The notes below the pieces were generated by a model, which ran no database searches, was not told the origin of the DNA, and saw only the letters and a list, made by a program, of their open reading frames with translations. DNA of 64,000 nt. Source: an uncultured Reyranella sp. Its GTDB lineage: Bacteria; Pseudomonadota; Alphaproteobacteria; Reyranellales; Reyranellaceae. Each line of letters begins with the position of its first letter. The first letter of the stretch is position 1. This document shows, piece by piece, positions 1 through 8,162 of the stretch. The stretch covers positions 90,016 to 154,015 of the forward strand of contig CALDNT010000037.1 of assembly GCA_937915145.1 (NCBI GenBank), read 5' to 3'. The translations under genes were made by a program, and so were the position numbers.

Positions 1-80
1 GAGCTGCGTGATGAATATCATTCAACCCGGCGCCCGCTTCACGCTAGGCTTTGCCGCTGCCGCACGGGAGAAAGCGCAAG

Positions 81-1685
81 ATGCACGACAAGGTCGACGT
101 CCTGATCATCGGATCGGGCGCCTCGGGGGCGGCGGTGGCGTGGAGCCTGGCCGACACGAAGATGCGGATTGTCTGCCTGGAGCAGGGCGACTGGGTAAAA
201 CCCACCGACTATCCCAGCAACGGCCGCGACTGGGAGGCCCGCCTGTTCGGCGACTTCGCCACCAGTCCCAACCGCCGCCGCCGCGAGACCGACTATCCGA
301 TCAACGACGCCAACTCGCCGATCAAGGTGGTGAACTTCAACGGCGTCGGCGGCAGCACCATCATGTACACGGCGCACTATCCCAGGCTGCATCCCTCCGA
401 CTTCAAGGTGCGGACGCTGGACGGCGTCGCCGAGGACTGGCCGGTCGACTACGCCACGCTGGAGCCGTTCTTCGCCGAGAACGATCGCATGATGGGCGTT
501 TCCGGCCTGGCGGGCGATCCCGCCTATCCGGCCAAGCAGCCGCCGATGCCACCGTTGCCGCTCGGCAAGTCGGGCGCCCGCTTCGGCGCCGCGATGAACC
601 GGCTCGGCTGGCACTGGTGGCCCTCCGACAGCACCATCGCCACGGTCGATTACGACGGCCGCGCGCGCTGCATCAACCTCGGCCACTGCACGCCGGGCTG
701 CGCCCAGGGCGCCAAGGCCAGCACCGACATCACCTATTGGCCTCAAGCGATCCGCGCCGGCGTAGAACTGCGCACGCGCTGCCGGGTGCGCGAGATCACC
801 ACCGACGAACGCGGCATGGCGGCCGGCGTCATCTATTACGACGACAAGGGCGCGGAACAGTTCCAGGCGGCCGAGATGGTGATCGTGGCCTGCAACGGCG
901 TCGGCACGCCGCGGCTCTTGCTGAATTCGGCCTCGGCGCGGGCGCCGCACGGCCTCGCCAATTCCAGCGGACTCGTCGGCCGCAACCTGATGTTCCACCC
1001 CTATGCCCAGACCTACGGCTATGTCGACGAGCCGCTGGACGGCAATCACGGCCCGCCGCTCTGCCTGTGGAGCCACGAATTCTACGAGACCGACCGGCGC
1101 CGCGATTTCGTGCGCGGCTATGCCTTCCAGTTCAACCGCGGCATTCCCTCGATCCTGGAGGCGATCACCAGCACCGCCGCCGGCCGGCTGCCGTGGGGCG
1201 AGGACCATCACCGGGTCTATCGCACGTTGATGAACCATCGCATCGGACTCAGCGCCATCTGCGAGGACCTGCCGGAGGAGCACAACCGCGTCACGCTCGA
1301 TCCGGTGCTGAAGGATTCCAACGGCATTCCGGCGCCGCGCATCGACTACACGATCGGCGACAACAGCCGCCGGATGATGGCGCACGGCCACGCCCGGGCG
1401 CGCGAGATCCTAGCGGCGGCCGGCGCCACCAACATCGGCACCGAAAGCCCGATCCTGAACGGCGGCTGGCATCTTCTGGGCACCGCCCGCATGGGCACCG
1501 ACCCCGAACGCTCGGTGGTGAACGAATGGGGCCGCTGCCACGACGTAAAGAACCTGTTCATCGTCGACGGCAGCATCTGGGTGACATCAGGCGGCGTGAA
1601 CCCGACCTCGACCATCCAGGCCCTCGCCCTCTACATCGCCGACAGTATCAAGAAACACCTCGGCGAAGGGACGCTGTTCGAATGA
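81..1685 (+). CDS. GMC-family FAD oxidoreductase (large subunit)
   Basis: A 534-residue flavoprotein of the glucose-methanol-choline family, expected to oxidise an alcohol or sugar substrate. The N-terminus carries the dinucleotide-binding motif VDVLIIGSGASGAAVAWSL. A GVGGST loop follows at about residue 95. The C-terminal region has HLLGTARMGTD and a closing FAD segment with GGVNPTSTIQALA. The ORF track begins at 51, but the ATG at 81 is preceded by GGGAGAAAG at good spacing and opens directly on the FAD fold. The stop overlaps the next ATG (ATGA), so it is translationally coupled to a gluconate-2-dehydrogenase-subunit-3-like small subunit. That pairing matches membrane-linked GMC dehydrogenases rather than oxidases. 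No Tat signal is visible. The substrate cannot be told from the sequence. Confidence 0.88.
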   Translation: MHDKVDVLIIGSGASGAAVAWSLADTKMRIVCLEQGDWVKPTDYPSNGRDWEARLFGDFATSPNRRRRETDYPINDANSPIKVVNFNGVGGSTIMYTAHYPRLHPSDFKVRTLDGVAEDWPVDYATLEPFFAENDRMMGVSGLAGDPAYPAKQPPMPPLPLGKSGARFGAAMNRLGWHWWPSDSTIATVDYDGRARCINLGHCTPGCAQGAKASTDITYWPQAIRAGVELRTRCRVREITTDERGMAAGVIYYDDKGAEQFQAAEMVIVACNGVGTPRLLLNSASARAPHGLANSSGLVGRNLMFHPYAQTYGYVDEPLDGNHGPPLCLWSHEFYETDRRRDFVRGYAFQFNRGIPSILEAITSTAAGRLPWGEDHHRVYRTLMNHRIGLSAICEDLPEEHNRVTLDPVLKDSNGIPAPRIDYTIGDNSRRMMAHGHARAREILAAAGATNIGTESPILNGGWHLLGTARMGTDPERSVVNEWGRCHDVKNLFIVDGSIWVTSGGVNPTSTIQALALYIADSIKKHLGEGTLFE

Positions 1686-2128
1686 TCATCCCCACCCTCA
1701 CCGAGGCCGAAGCCCGCGACCTGCGCGCGCTGGCGGGCCACATGATCCCGGCGAGTGCCGCCTACAAGGTGCCCGGCGCCGACGACGATCTGATCCTCGC
1801 CGACATCGTGAAAAGCCTGGAGCGCGACTTCGACGATGCGCGCACCGCCCTCGCCCATCTGGCAAAGCTCTCCGGCGGTACCTTCGCCGGTCTCGCGCCG
1901 GCACGGCAGGCCGAAGTCGCCGCGATCTTCAAGGCTGAAGGCGGCGCGCCGCTCCATGCGCTCAACCGCGTGGTGCTGCTCTGCTACTACCGCGACGACC
2001 GCGTGATGCGCGCGCTCGGCCAGGAGCCGCGCTCGCCGTTTCCCAGGGGCCATGACGTCGAACAGGGCGACTGGTCGCTGCTCGACCCGGTGAAGACGCG
2101 CGCGCCGATCTGGCGTCGCGTGAGCTGA
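1682..2128 (+). CDS. Gluconate 2-dehydrogenase subunit 3-like small subunit
   Basis: A 148-residue protein starting at the ATG that overlaps the stop of the GMC gene. It begins MIIPTLTEAEARDLRALAGHMIP and resembles the small gamma subunit (DUF1348/GluconateDH subunit 3 type) that accompanies GMC dehydrogenases, which usually opens with a similar helix followed by a conserved IPA or IPG segment. It would form a complex with the upstream flavoprotein. The ORF track hides this gene inside a long spurious frame starting at 8. There is no signal peptide, unlike the Tat-exported members of the family, so a cytoplasmic complex is the better guess. Confidence 0.75.
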   Translation: MIIPTLTEAEARDLRALAGHMIPASAAYKVPGADDDLILADIVKSLERDFDDARTALAHLAKLSGGTFAGLAPARQAEVAAIFKAEGGAPLHALNRVVLLCYYRDDRVMRALGQEPRSPFPRGHDVEQGDWSLLDPVKTRAPIWRRVS

Positions 2129-2170
2129 CGCCACGCCCGCCGTAGCGGTTGTAGCCGTGGTAACCGCCGC

Positions 2171-3319
2171 TCAGTTCAGCCCATACAGCCGCGCCACGTT
2201 GTCGTGCACGATCTTCTTCTGCACGCCCTCAGACAGGCCGGCGAGATTGCGGGTGAGCGTGTCGCGCGAGTTCGGCCAGATGCAATCGGGGTGCGGATAG
2301 TCGGCGCCCCAGATGATGGTGTCCTCGCCGATCAGCGGCACGATCGGCTCGAGGAACTTGTCCTGCTGGTAGGTGACGAAGCCCTGGCGGCGGAAATAGT
2401 CGCTGGGCTTCATCTTGAAGCCGAGGCTGCGGGCGCGGTCGTGATATTCGGTGTCGAGCCGGTCGAACACATAGGGCAGCCAGGTCACGCCCGATTCGCC
2501 CAGCACGAACTTGAAGTCGGGATATTTCTCGCAGGCGCCCGAGGCCAGCACCGAGACCAGCACCTCCATGGTGTCGAGCTGGAACAGCGCCGAGCGCACC
2601 AGCCGGTGCTGGACGGCATATTCCTTTTCCATCTCGGGCGTGTCGGGCGCGCGGATCGCCTTGAAGCCGGTCGAATGGAACGAGATCGGGAAATGGCATT
2701 CCGCCGCCGCCTCCCACAGCGCGAACCAGCCGCGGTGATAGAGCGGCAGGCCCATGCGCTTGAAGGCGAGATCGCCGCCCTTCAGCCCCATCTTCGCGCA
2801 GCGCCGCACCTCGGCCGCAGCGGCGGCGGGATCGGTGTTGGGAATGATGGCCAGCGGAAAGACGCGGTTGGGGTCGGAACGTTTGGCGAAGTCGGCCGCC
2901 CAGTCGTTGTAGCGGGCGTTGGACCAAACGCGCAGATCGACCTCGTCGATCAGGTCGTTGATCATCAGGCAGCCGTAGATGATCTCCTTCTCCAGCCCGT
3001 CGCGATCGAGATCGGCGATGCGCAGCTCGGGCGTGGTTGGCCGCGGCCTGGCGCCGGGGTAGCTGTCCCACTCGAAGCCCGCCTCCTTCATCTCGTCGAC
3101 ATGGCCGAACGAGCCCTTGGTGTAGGGCAGGAAGCCGGGGCCGACGCCGTTCCACATGCCGCGGTCCTTGTCGTCGACGAACCAGTGCTGGCCGTCGTTG
3201 CGCTCTTCGACGCGCGGCACGTTCTTCTTCCACTTGGCCGGCGCATCGGCCGACCACAGGTCGGGCGGGCAGTAGGTGAGATCGATGTGGTTGTCGCCGG
3301 AGATGAGCTTGTGCTGCAT
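2171..3319 (-). CDS. Amidohydrolase family 2 (ACMSD-like) metal-dependent hydrolase
   Basis: A 382-residue TIM-barrel hydrolase or decarboxylase of the amidohydrolase_2 family. The first strand gives SGDNHIDL, a variant of the usual DxHxH-type metal site. A central ISFHST segment and the C-terminal IIWGADYPHPD supply the later His and Asp positions typical of the family. The ATG at 3319 is preceded by GGGAG; the longer ORF upstream has no family similarity. It is convergent with the GMC pair. Relatives act in aromatic or heterocyclic catabolism, but the substrate here is unknown. Confidence 0.82.
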   Translation of the reverse strand: MQHKLISGDNHIDLTYCPPDLWSADAPAKWKKNVPRVEERNDGQHWFVDDKDRGMWNGVGPGFLPYTKGSFGHVDEMKEAGFEWDSYPGARPRPTTPELRIADLDRDGLEKEIIYGCLMINDLIDEVDLRVWSNARYNDWAADFAKRSDPNRVFPLAIIPNTDPAAAAAEVRRCAKMGLKGGDLAFKRMGLPLYHRGWFALWEAAAECHFPISFHSTGFKAIRAPDTPEMEKEYAVQHRLVRSALFQLDTMEVLVSVLASGACEKYPDFKFVLGESGVTWLPYVFDRLDTEYHDRARSLGFKMKPSDYFRRQGFVTYQQDKFLEPIVPLIGEDTIIWGADYPHPDCIWPNSRDTLTRNLAGLSEGVQKKIVHDNVARLYGLN

Positions 3320-3484
3320 GGCGCGCTCCCGTCGGTGGCTGGAACTGGTGAGGCAAGTCCGCTGGCGAGGGGTATCGTAGGAGCCGCCCGCCGCGCGTGC
3401 CACGACGAATTTTCGCCAAGCGGCCGCACAAGCCGCGATCCGATGGATCAGATTCAGGCGGACCGCGAGCCTCCGGCTCGCTCA

Positions 3485-3845
3485 AACGCCCAGAAAACGC
3501 CGGAAGGGGAGGAGGTGGATTGTACTGAGACGTTCATCGGCCACAAGGAAGGCACGACTCCGTCTCACGGCACTCAGCACAGGCGCGCGGTTCTGTCTCT
3601 GGTGGAGCGCGGCGGACCTGTCCGTTCCTTCCATATCGACAAGGCGAACCTCGCCGCTATCGGCACCATCGTTGTGGCGAACGTCGCGCGTGAATTCGCA
3701 TTGATGACGGACGGGACGCGCCCCTATCGGAAGGGTGGCAAGCGATTTTCCTGACTCGAAGCCGCCGATCACAGCGCCGAAGAAATACGTATACGGCAAT
3801 GCCTGGAAGCGCCGAATTTCATCGATCCTCCAATGGTCATCTTGT
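3485..3845 (+). pseudogene. IS1595-family (ISXO2-like) transposase remnant
   Basis: Part of a DDE transposase of the ISXO2/IS1595 type. The readable segment runs VDCTETFIGHKEG, then AVLSLVERGGPVRSFHI, then FALMTDGTRPYRKGGKRF. These match the family landmarks VEVDETFIG, VERGG-VRSF and MTDE. The frame stops at a TGA (3752-3754). It then continues through a one-base shift near 3783 as DHSAEE and YVYGNAW, matching the family's HSKEEYVRG motif. The first catalytic Asp (VDET) is lost (here CTET), and the N-terminal zinc ribbon and the C-terminus are missing. Terminal inverted repeats were not found. It borders the AT-richer stretch to its right. Confidence 0.75.
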
Positions 3846-3979
3846 GCGTGCTGAATGGCATTTCCTCAAACCCTGCTGAGTTGACCTGCAAGCTCACGCA
3901 AAGAAGATGAGCTTGCATCATGCGAGGATCGTCTCCGCAGTCGCGCCCGCCATATACTGTCTCGGTGCGCTCTTCTTAA

Positions 3980-4552
3980 TTACTGAGTCGAGACAGCGGT
4001 GACATGGTAGTTCGACCGCTTCCCGATACTATCGCCAAATTCACCCTTCAAGACATACTTAAGAGCTGGCGAGATCCACCACTTCTGATTGGCTCGATAG
4101 CCTGCTGAGCTTGTCTCTTTGAGTTCCAAGACGAAAGTGTTCTGCGGCCCCATGGGCGTCGATATCACTTCCATGCCGGTTACAGTGTACTCTAGGAAGA
4201 ACGTTGCGCCGCCCAGAGTGACCTGACCTTTGTGGTTTTTTCCAACCGCTAGCGGCCATATGCGCTCCACTGCTATGGGGCTAATGTACTTAGCCCAGTT
4301 GGGGTCGCTGCGCCTCTGGGCATTGAAACCGTAGAGCAGCGCGTAAGTTTCACCTGCCCCAAACTTGCTATGCTGCGCTTTGCAGAAGAACCCTTCTTGA
4401 CCTGTGATCGTGGTCGAGTCGCCGCTATTAAATGAAATCTTCGTACCGGCTGCCGGGCATGAAAACTCCATAGTCTGCGACATCGCAGCGTTGGAACCGA
4501 ACGCCGCGACAGCAACGGCCAAAATCACAATGATGCGCTTTAGTGGCGCCAT
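3980..4552 (-). CDS. Hypothetical secreted protein
   Basis: A 190-residue protein I do not recognise. The ATG at 4552 starts a clear Sec signal peptide: Lys-Arg, a hydrophobic stretch IIVILAVAVAAFG, then an Ala-rich cleavage region around AAMSQ. The mature part has two Cys early (FSCPAAG and FFCKAQ) and a beta-rich pattern, so a periplasmic domain is likely. The longer ORF start in the track (4753) adds a low-complexity N-terminus with no signal character and is rejected. Codon use and base composition are less GC-rich than the neighbours. Together with the adjacent transposase remnant, this suggests acquired DNA. Confidence 0.6.
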   Translation of the reverse strand: MAPLKRIIVILAVAVAAFGSNAAMSQTMEFSCPAAGTKISFNSGDSTTITGQEGFFCKAQHSKFGAGETYALLYGFNAQRRSDPNWAKYISPIAVERIWPLAVGKNHKGQVTLGGATFFLEYTVTGMEVISTPMGPQNTFVLELKETSSAGYRANQKWWISPALKYVLKGEFGDSIGKRSNYHVTAVSTQ

Positions 4553-4721
4553 TCGAGTCCTCCAGTTCGCGATTAAGGGAGCTAATTCGAAGGCAAAACT
4601 CAAAGTACAATGCTTGCAAAACCGGGGAGGACGCATCGCCCAAGCCGTCTCTACTCGCTCCCAGCGACAACCGCGCGAGGCGCCCCCAACCCGGAGGGAC
4701 AGTTCTGACTGTGACGGAGGC

Positions 4722-4934
4722 CTACTGCACCAGCCGCACCACAATGAGCCCAACGCCCGCGGTCACCATGGTCGTCAATCCCAGCGCAATGGCGGTTTGC
4801 ATCCATTCAGACGTTATGGCGGATGCCCCCTGCCTGGATCTCAACTTCCCAAGTACGACTACTGAAACAACCAAAAGCCCGGCTCCCAATAGTGACTGTT
4901 CCAATTTGCCCTCCTGCGTCAATTCGGCGGACAT
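4722..4934 (-). CDS. Small two-helix membrane protein, hypothetical
   Basis: About 70 residues starting MSAELTQEGK. There are two hydrophobic segments: LLGAGLLVVSVVVLG near residues 15-29 and a C-terminal IALGLTTMVTAGVGLIVVRL. Start choice is uncertain; a GTG at 4952 would add six residues. No family is recognised. A decayed tandem copy of its 5' half lies about 220 bp upstream (4985-5153), which supports this frame having been a real gene. A small inner-membrane protein is the most that can be said. Confidence 0.45.
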   Translation of the reverse strand: MSAELTQEGKLEQSLLGAGLLVVSVVVLGKLRSRQGASAITSEWMQTAIALGLTTMVTAGVGLIVVRLVQ

Positions 4935-4984
4935 GCTTTCGGGTGTCGCCACACCCTGCCGTTCAATCGGCGCGGCAATTCTTT

Positions 4985-5153
4985 GCCATCATGAGTTGAA
5001 TCACAAGGGCGATTGCAATCCCTTCACACCCTGTGAAGGACACCCCCTGCCTGGACCTCAGTTTCCCAGGTACGGCGACCGGGACGACCGAAAGCCCGGC
5101 TCCCGATAGCAACTGTTCCTGATTGCTTTATCCTCCCGCGTCAGTTCGGCGGG
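4985..5153 (-). pseudogene. Decayed tandem copy of the small membrane-protein gene
   Basis: The stretch 5039-5153 aligns with 4822-4931 nearly base for base over the blocks CCCCCTGCCTGGA, AAAGCCCGGCTCCC and GTCA-TTCGGCGG. On the minus strand it still reads AELTRED, then is shifted out of frame and stops. No start codon is left at the equivalent position. The part from 4985 to 5038 is only weakly alignable with the second membrane segment. It is therefore a tandem duplication of which this copy has died. Confidence 0.6.
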
Positions 5154-5194
5154 CCGACGGCGGATAGCCGATGTAAGATCCGGAGGAGTTGCCC

Positions 5195-5959
5195 ATGCTG
5201 ACCTACCTTCCCCCCGCCGACATCGTCGCCCACCCCGGCCTCCGCATCGTCCTGGTGCGCGGCGTGCCCAGCCCATGGTCGCAAGCGGCCAAAACGATCT
5301 TCGAGATCAAGCGCCTGCCCTACCTCGCCGCCCCGCTGGACGTGGGCGGCGCCAATGCCGAGATCGCGGCCTGGTCGGGCCAGAACAGCGCGCCCGTTGT
5401 CGCCTGGCAGGACGAGAAACCGCTGAACCGCTGGCTCGACATCCTGCTGCTGGCCGAGCGGCTGGCACCGGACCCGGCCCTGCTGCCGGCCGATCCGCGG
5501 GAGCGGGCGCTGGCGGTCGGGCTCTGCCACGAGATGATGGGCGAACGCGGCATCGGCTGGAACCGCCGGCTGCAGATGTTTGCCGGCGCCGTCGCCACCA
5601 GCAACGCCGGCCGGCTGGCGCCGCTGATCGACAAATACGGCTTTAACACCGCCGACGCCGCGGCGGCCGGCGCGCGGGTCGCGGCCACGCTCGGCATGCT
5701 GGCGGCCGAGCTGAAAGCGCAGCAGGCGCGTGGTGCTGCCTTCTTCGTGGGCGAGGCGCTGAGCGCCGTCGATATCTGTTGGGTGGCGGTGGCCAACCTG
5801 ATCGCGCCGCTGCCGGCCGCGCAGTGCCCGATGCGCGAGGCTTCGCGCGCGGGTTTTACGGCGACCGACCCGCTGATCCTGGCGGCGCTCGATCCGGTGC
5901 TGGTCGAACACCGCGACCGCATCTTCAAGGCGCACTTCCGCGATCCGATGGAGTTCTAG
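5195..5959 (+). CDS. Glutathione S-transferase-like protein
   Basis: A 254-residue protein with an N-terminal thioredoxin-like half: IVLVRGVPSPWSQAAKTIFE, then the cis-Pro-like SAPVVAW near residue 65. An all-helical C-terminal half follows, containing AFFVGEALSAVDICWVAVAN, the usual GST N-capping region with Asp. The ATG at 5195 has GGAGGAG upstream; the track's 5189 start is an in-frame TTG and is less likely. The family conjugates or reduces with glutathione; the substrate is unknown. Its 3' end is partly duplicated downstream of the next gene (6481-6594). Confidence 0.8.
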   Translation: MLTYLPPADIVAHPGLRIVLVRGVPSPWSQAAKTIFEIKRLPYLAAPLDVGGANAEIAAWSGQNSAPVVAWQDEKPLNRWLDILLLAERLAPDPALLPADPRERALAVGLCHEMMGERGIGWNRRLQMFAGAVATSNAGRLAPLIDKYGFNTADAAAAGARVAATLGMLAAELKAQQARGAAFFVGEALSAVDICWVAVANLIAPLPAAQCPMREASRAGFTATDPLILAALDPVLVEHRDRIFKAHFRDPMEF

Positions 5960-5978
5960 TCCTTCGCAAACGCACCAA

Positions 5979-6021
5979 CCTCATCCTGAGGAGGCCCACA
6001 GGGCCGTCTCGAAGAGTGAGG
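5979..6021. repeat. Palindromic intergenic repeat (CCTCATCCTGAGGA type)
   Basis: The 43-bp sequence begins CCTCATCCTGAGGAGGCCC and ends GGGCCGTCTCGAAGAGTGAGG. It forms an interrupted palindrome with outer arms CCTCA/TGAGG and inner arms GGCCC/GGGCC. The same CCTCATCCTGAGGAG...TCTCGAAG pattern is a very common intergenic repeat in Rhizobiales such as Bradyrhizobium, from memory. It sits between the GST gene and the PhnA-like gene and may act at the RNA level or simply be mobile. Only one clear copy was seen in this window. Confidence 0.6.
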
Positions 6022-6153
6022 CCGGTGGTGGTGGGTACGGCGGAGAGGACACATGAGCGGGACGGGCGGACATTTACTCATCCCAAATCGCCACAGTGAC
6101 GGCGTACTGCCCGGCCTGTAGACCGCTTGCTCCCCTGCAGGAGCGCGACACGG

Positions 6154-6477
6154 ATGGCCGATACCGACGACGACTATGTTTATGACGACGCCAGCGGCGA
6201 ATGGATTCCGGCCGCGGAAGCGGCGGCGAAGAAGGCTGCCGCCGAGATCGCCTCGGCCGGGGTCGTCGAGGTGCGCGACTCGGTCGGCAATCTGCTGGCC
6301 GACGGCGACAGCGTCATCCTGACCAAGGATCTCAAGGTCAAGGGCGCCGGCCAGACGCTGCAGCGGGGCACGGTCATCAAGTCGATCCGCCTGACCGGCG
6401 ACGCCCAGGAGATCGACTGCCGCCACGACAGCATAAAGGGCCTGGTGCTGCGCGCCGAGTTCGTGCGCAAGCGCTGA
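6154..6477 (+). CDS. PhnA/YjdM-like domain protein
   Basis: A 107-residue protein. Its C-terminal 70 residues match the PhnA/YjdM family: VRDSVGNLLADGDSVILTKD, then KVKGAGQTLQRGTVIKSIRL and a closing EIDCRHDSIKGLVL. The N-terminal zinc-ribbon Cys residues of the family are missing and replaced by an acidic, Ala-rich segment (about residues 1-40). The old name 'alkylphosphonate utilisation' is misleading, since these proteins are not phosphonoacetate hydrolases; the role is unknown. The ATG at 6154 has GGAG about 10 bases upstream. It is flanked by two copies of the GST 3' end. Confidence 0.75.
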   Translation: MADTDDDYVYDDASGEWIPAAEAAAKKAAAEIASAGVVEVRDSVGNLLADGDSVILTKDLKVKGAGQTLQRGTVIKSIRLTGDAQEIDCRHDSIKGLVLRAEFVRKR

Positions 6478-6480
6478 CGC

Positions 6481-6594
6481 GGCTTTCTTCGTGGGCGAGG
6501 CGCTGGGCGGCGTCGATATCCGTCAGGGGCGCGATCGCCAACCTGATCGCGCCGCTGCCCGCCGCGCAATGCCCGCGATCCGATGGAGTTTTAG
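6481..6594 (+). pseudogene. Partial duplicate of the GST gene 3' end
   Basis: This stretch repeats the GST sequence from about 5739 (TTCTTCGTGGGCGAGGCGCT) through AACCTGATCGCGCCGCTGCC to the terminal CGATCCGATGGAGTTnTAG. About 100 bases are lost between the GCCCG and CGATCC blocks. It starts three bases after the PhnA-like stop and has no start codon of its own, so it is a dead fragment. Its presence means the PhnA-like gene lies between an intact GST gene and a second copy of its tail. Confidence 0.75.
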
Positions 6595-6739
6595 TTTCTT
6601 CTGCCCAGTCCGGGGAAAGGCATAGTGGCGGCACGCATGAGTTGTCACTCGAAGCGCGGATTCTTCTCCGGTTGCATCCGGCGGTGGCGTGGTTTCTGAT
6701 CCGGTCCTTGGTCGATCGATCACATCCCGGGGAGCTCGC

Positions 6740-8137
6740 ATGCAAGACCAGGCCATCACGCCGTACGCGCCGCGCCACAGCATCGCCGACTACCGCAAGG
6801 CAGCCGACGACTGCTTCGCCAAGTTCAGTTTCCTCTATCGCTGGTCGGGCAACTTCTGGCGGCTCGGGCATTCCTTCGATACCGCCATCGACTACCTGGC
6901 TGAAAAGGGTCAACCCAGCCCCGCGATCGCGTTCGCCAGGGACGTGCTGAACGCCTTCGAGGACACGCGCGGGCACTGGTACGACGACTACGGATGGTGG
7001 GGCCTCGCCGCCTCCCGGGCCATGGCGCGCGCGCCCCTGTTCGGCACGGACCTCACCGGCAAGTTTCAGTTCGTCCGCGACAAGTGCTGGGCCTTCATGG
7101 ACAAGGGCGACGTCGGCGACATGGCGATCGAGTGCTGCAAGGCCCAGCACCCCTCGAACGGCGTCACCATGGCCGGGGCGCCCAACGTGTTCGAGCAGGC
7201 CCGCAAGGTTCCAAACGGCGACCCCGGAAAGCTCTACGACCTCCTCGCGCCGCGATTCCCGGGCGGGGTGTGGAACTGCGACTGGAGCTACACGATCAAC
7301 AGCTACAATATCCCACAGATGAAATGGGCAGAGCCCTGCTTCTGCCTACCCATCTACGACCTGAGCAATCCGAACCGCCAATGGGCGAAGGATGGGCTCG
7401 GCGGCTTCCAGAACACGGTGACCAACGCCCTCTACTACAATCTCGCCGCACGGGTGGGGGCGGCGGCGGAAGCCAAGCGGGCGTACGGTTTCTTCGACGC
7501 CTGGATCAAGGCCAGCGACGGGCCCGACGACGACGGCCTCATCCATTCCTGGAAGAACAACGACGGCCATGTCGTCGGCTTCATCCGCGAACGGGTGCCC
7601 GCCTACAAGAGTCCGAAAGAAAATGTGTGGGCCTACCGGCCGAAGCTGGCCTGGGCCGGTGACCAAGGCCTCGTCGTCGCGGCCTTCGCTGATTACCTGC
7701 AGGCCAACCCCAACGACAACGACCTGAGAAACCTGCTGCAGATTCGCACCGCCGCCCTGCTGCGCGGTGCGCTCTACTACATCGCCGCCAAACGCAAGGA
7801 CGGGACCGGCGCGCTGGTGCCCGGCGGCCGACTCAGGGACTGGTGGGATCCGAACAATCCCAACGCGCCCGGCGGCGATCCCAGCAACTATCACACCGGC
7901 AGCGGCGTCTTCTGGCGTAGCGTCAAATATGCCTACGATGTGGACGGCGGCTTCAAGCTGCTGATCCCGGCAATCGCGGGCTTCAAGGACTTCCTCGCCT
8001 TCAATGCCGATGCCGCCTGCGATTCCGCCGGCCAGAGCCTGCCGGAGCATGTCCGGAGCCCGGACGAGGCGCTGATCGCCGTCACCAACGACCTCGCGAC
8101 CCTGATGGCGGGCATCCGCATCCTGGGCGGCTCCTGA
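6740..8137 (+). CDS. Six-hairpin glycosidase-like protein (possibly GH76-related)
   Basis: A 465-residue cytoplasmic protein. It has repeated aromatic and Asp-rich helices such as HWYDDYGWWGLAASRA near residue 83. Further on are GDPSNYHTGSGVFWRSVKYA and SWKNNDGHV segments. This resembles (alpha/alpha)6 barrel glycosidases, where a YDD-W pattern appears in GH76 mannanases, but the match is by feel only. The ATG at 6740 has CGGGGAG upstream; the track's earlier start lacks support. No signal peptide. It stands alone, with no sugar transporter or other glycan gene nearby. The function should be treated as unassigned. Confidence 0.5.
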   Translation: MQDQAITPYAPRHSIADYRKAADDCFAKFSFLYRWSGNFWRLGHSFDTAIDYLAEKGQPSPAIAFARDVLNAFEDTRGHWYDDYGWWGLAASRAMARAPLFGTDLTGKFQFVRDKCWAFMDKGDVGDMAIECCKAQHPSNGVTMAGAPNVFEQARKVPNGDPGKLYDLLAPRFPGGVWNCDWSYTINSYNIPQMKWAEPCFCLPIYDLSNPNRQWAKDGLGGFQNTVTNALYYNLAARVGAAAEAKRAYGFFDAWIKASDGPDDDGLIHSWKNNDGHVVGFIRERVPAYKSPKENVWAYRPKLAWAGDQGLVVAAFADYLQANPNDNDLRNLLQIRTAALLRGALYYIAAKRKDGTGALVPGGRLRDWWDPNNPNAPGGDPSNYHTGSGVFWRSVKYAYDVDGGFKLLIPAIAGFKDFLAFNADAACDSAGQSLPEHVRSPDEALIAVTNDLATLMAGIRILGGS

Positions 8138-8162
8138 GTGCAGGAGGACAAAGACGGCCCGG

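Noticed and set aside
39-1391. Long minus-strand ORF opposite the GMC oxidoreductase, and similar long antisense frames (2204-3754, 10848-11996, 11938-13717, 24008-24880, 32001-34139, 34548-36164)
   Set aside because: GC-rich third positions create long open frames opposite real genes; these translations are Arg, Gly, Ala and His-rich with no family and lie wholly over confident genes.
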